5,788 bases of DNA, taken from NCBI GenBank assembly GCA_020446285.1, contig JAGREZ010000125.1, positions 2,076 through 7,863 on the forward strand, read 5' to 3'. Position numbers and translations under genes: made by a program. The first letter of the stretch is position 1, and every line of letters begins with the position of its first letter. This DNA is from Geminicoccaceae bacterium. GTDB lineage: Bacteria > Pseudomonadota > Alphaproteobacteria > Geminicoccales > Geminicoccaceae. This document shows positions 5,742-5,788 of this stretch, piece after piece. The notes beneath the pieces are model-generated. The model searched no databases. It was not told the origin of the DNA and was given only the letters and a program-made list of their open reading frames with translations.

Positions 5742-5788
5742 ACTCTCCCCTTCCATACGGAAGCACCGCCGCCAACTAACGGCAGGGT

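Noticed and set aside
4623..5756. 377-codon minus-strand open frame over the sulfotransferase gene
   Set aside because: The plus strand has the complete PAPS-binding motif set. The antisense frame shows no domain and no credible ribosome binding site.
5750..5763. CTTCC-ATAC-GGAAG hairpin after the sulfotransferase gene as a terminator
   Set aside because: The stem is only 5 bp and no T-run follows, so an intrinsic terminator is not supported.

Overview
This is a GC-rich chromosomal window whose protein sequences look alphaproteobacterial. The visible part of the glutamate synthase large subunit follows the Azospirillum-type alphaproteobacterial pattern. Lineage is inferred from protein flavour and base composition only; there is no rRNA or other firm marker. 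Four complete genes and one partial gene fill almost all of the window. No mobile element, CRISPR array, tRNA or rRNA is visible.

Left part (1-2335, minus strand): a gltD-gltB operon for NADPH-dependent glutamate synthase (GOGAT). The small subunit gene gltD is complete and comes first. The large subunit gene gltB follows after 11 bases and runs off the left edge, so only its N-terminal 287 codons are present. The gltB Shine-Dalgarno sequence overlaps the gltD stop codon, which fits translational coupling.

Control region (2336-2730): 395 bases between the divergent gltD and uppP genes. It holds a good sigma-70-like promoter pointing into gltD and a leader of about 120 nt with two perfect hairpins. 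It also holds a pair of 19-bp near-identical direct repeats exactly 84 bp apart (16 of 19 bases equal). The proximal copy is centred near -62 relative to the predicted gltD start of transcription, and both copies satisfy the LysR-type T-N11-A rule. This is the most interesting non-coding signal in the window.

Middle (2731-3558, plus): uppP/bacA, the membrane undecaprenyl-diphosphate phosphatase that recycles the lipid carrier for cell-wall and surface glycans. It converges, across a 12-base gap, on an unrecognised minus-strand gene (3571-4626). That gene encodes a membrane-anchored, probably periplasmic protein with an Ig-like segment and a C-terminal region resembling concanavalin A/LamG-type jelly rolls.

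Right part (4677-5741, plus): a PAPS-dependent sulfotransferase gene, divergent from and almost touching the jelly-roll-like gene, with an unusual proline-rich C-terminal tail. Sulfotransferase plus a surface carbohydrate-binding-like protein suggests, by inference only, work on a sulfated cell-surface or secreted glycan. The rest is ordinary core metabolism, and I see no clear evidence of a wholly new multi-gene system.
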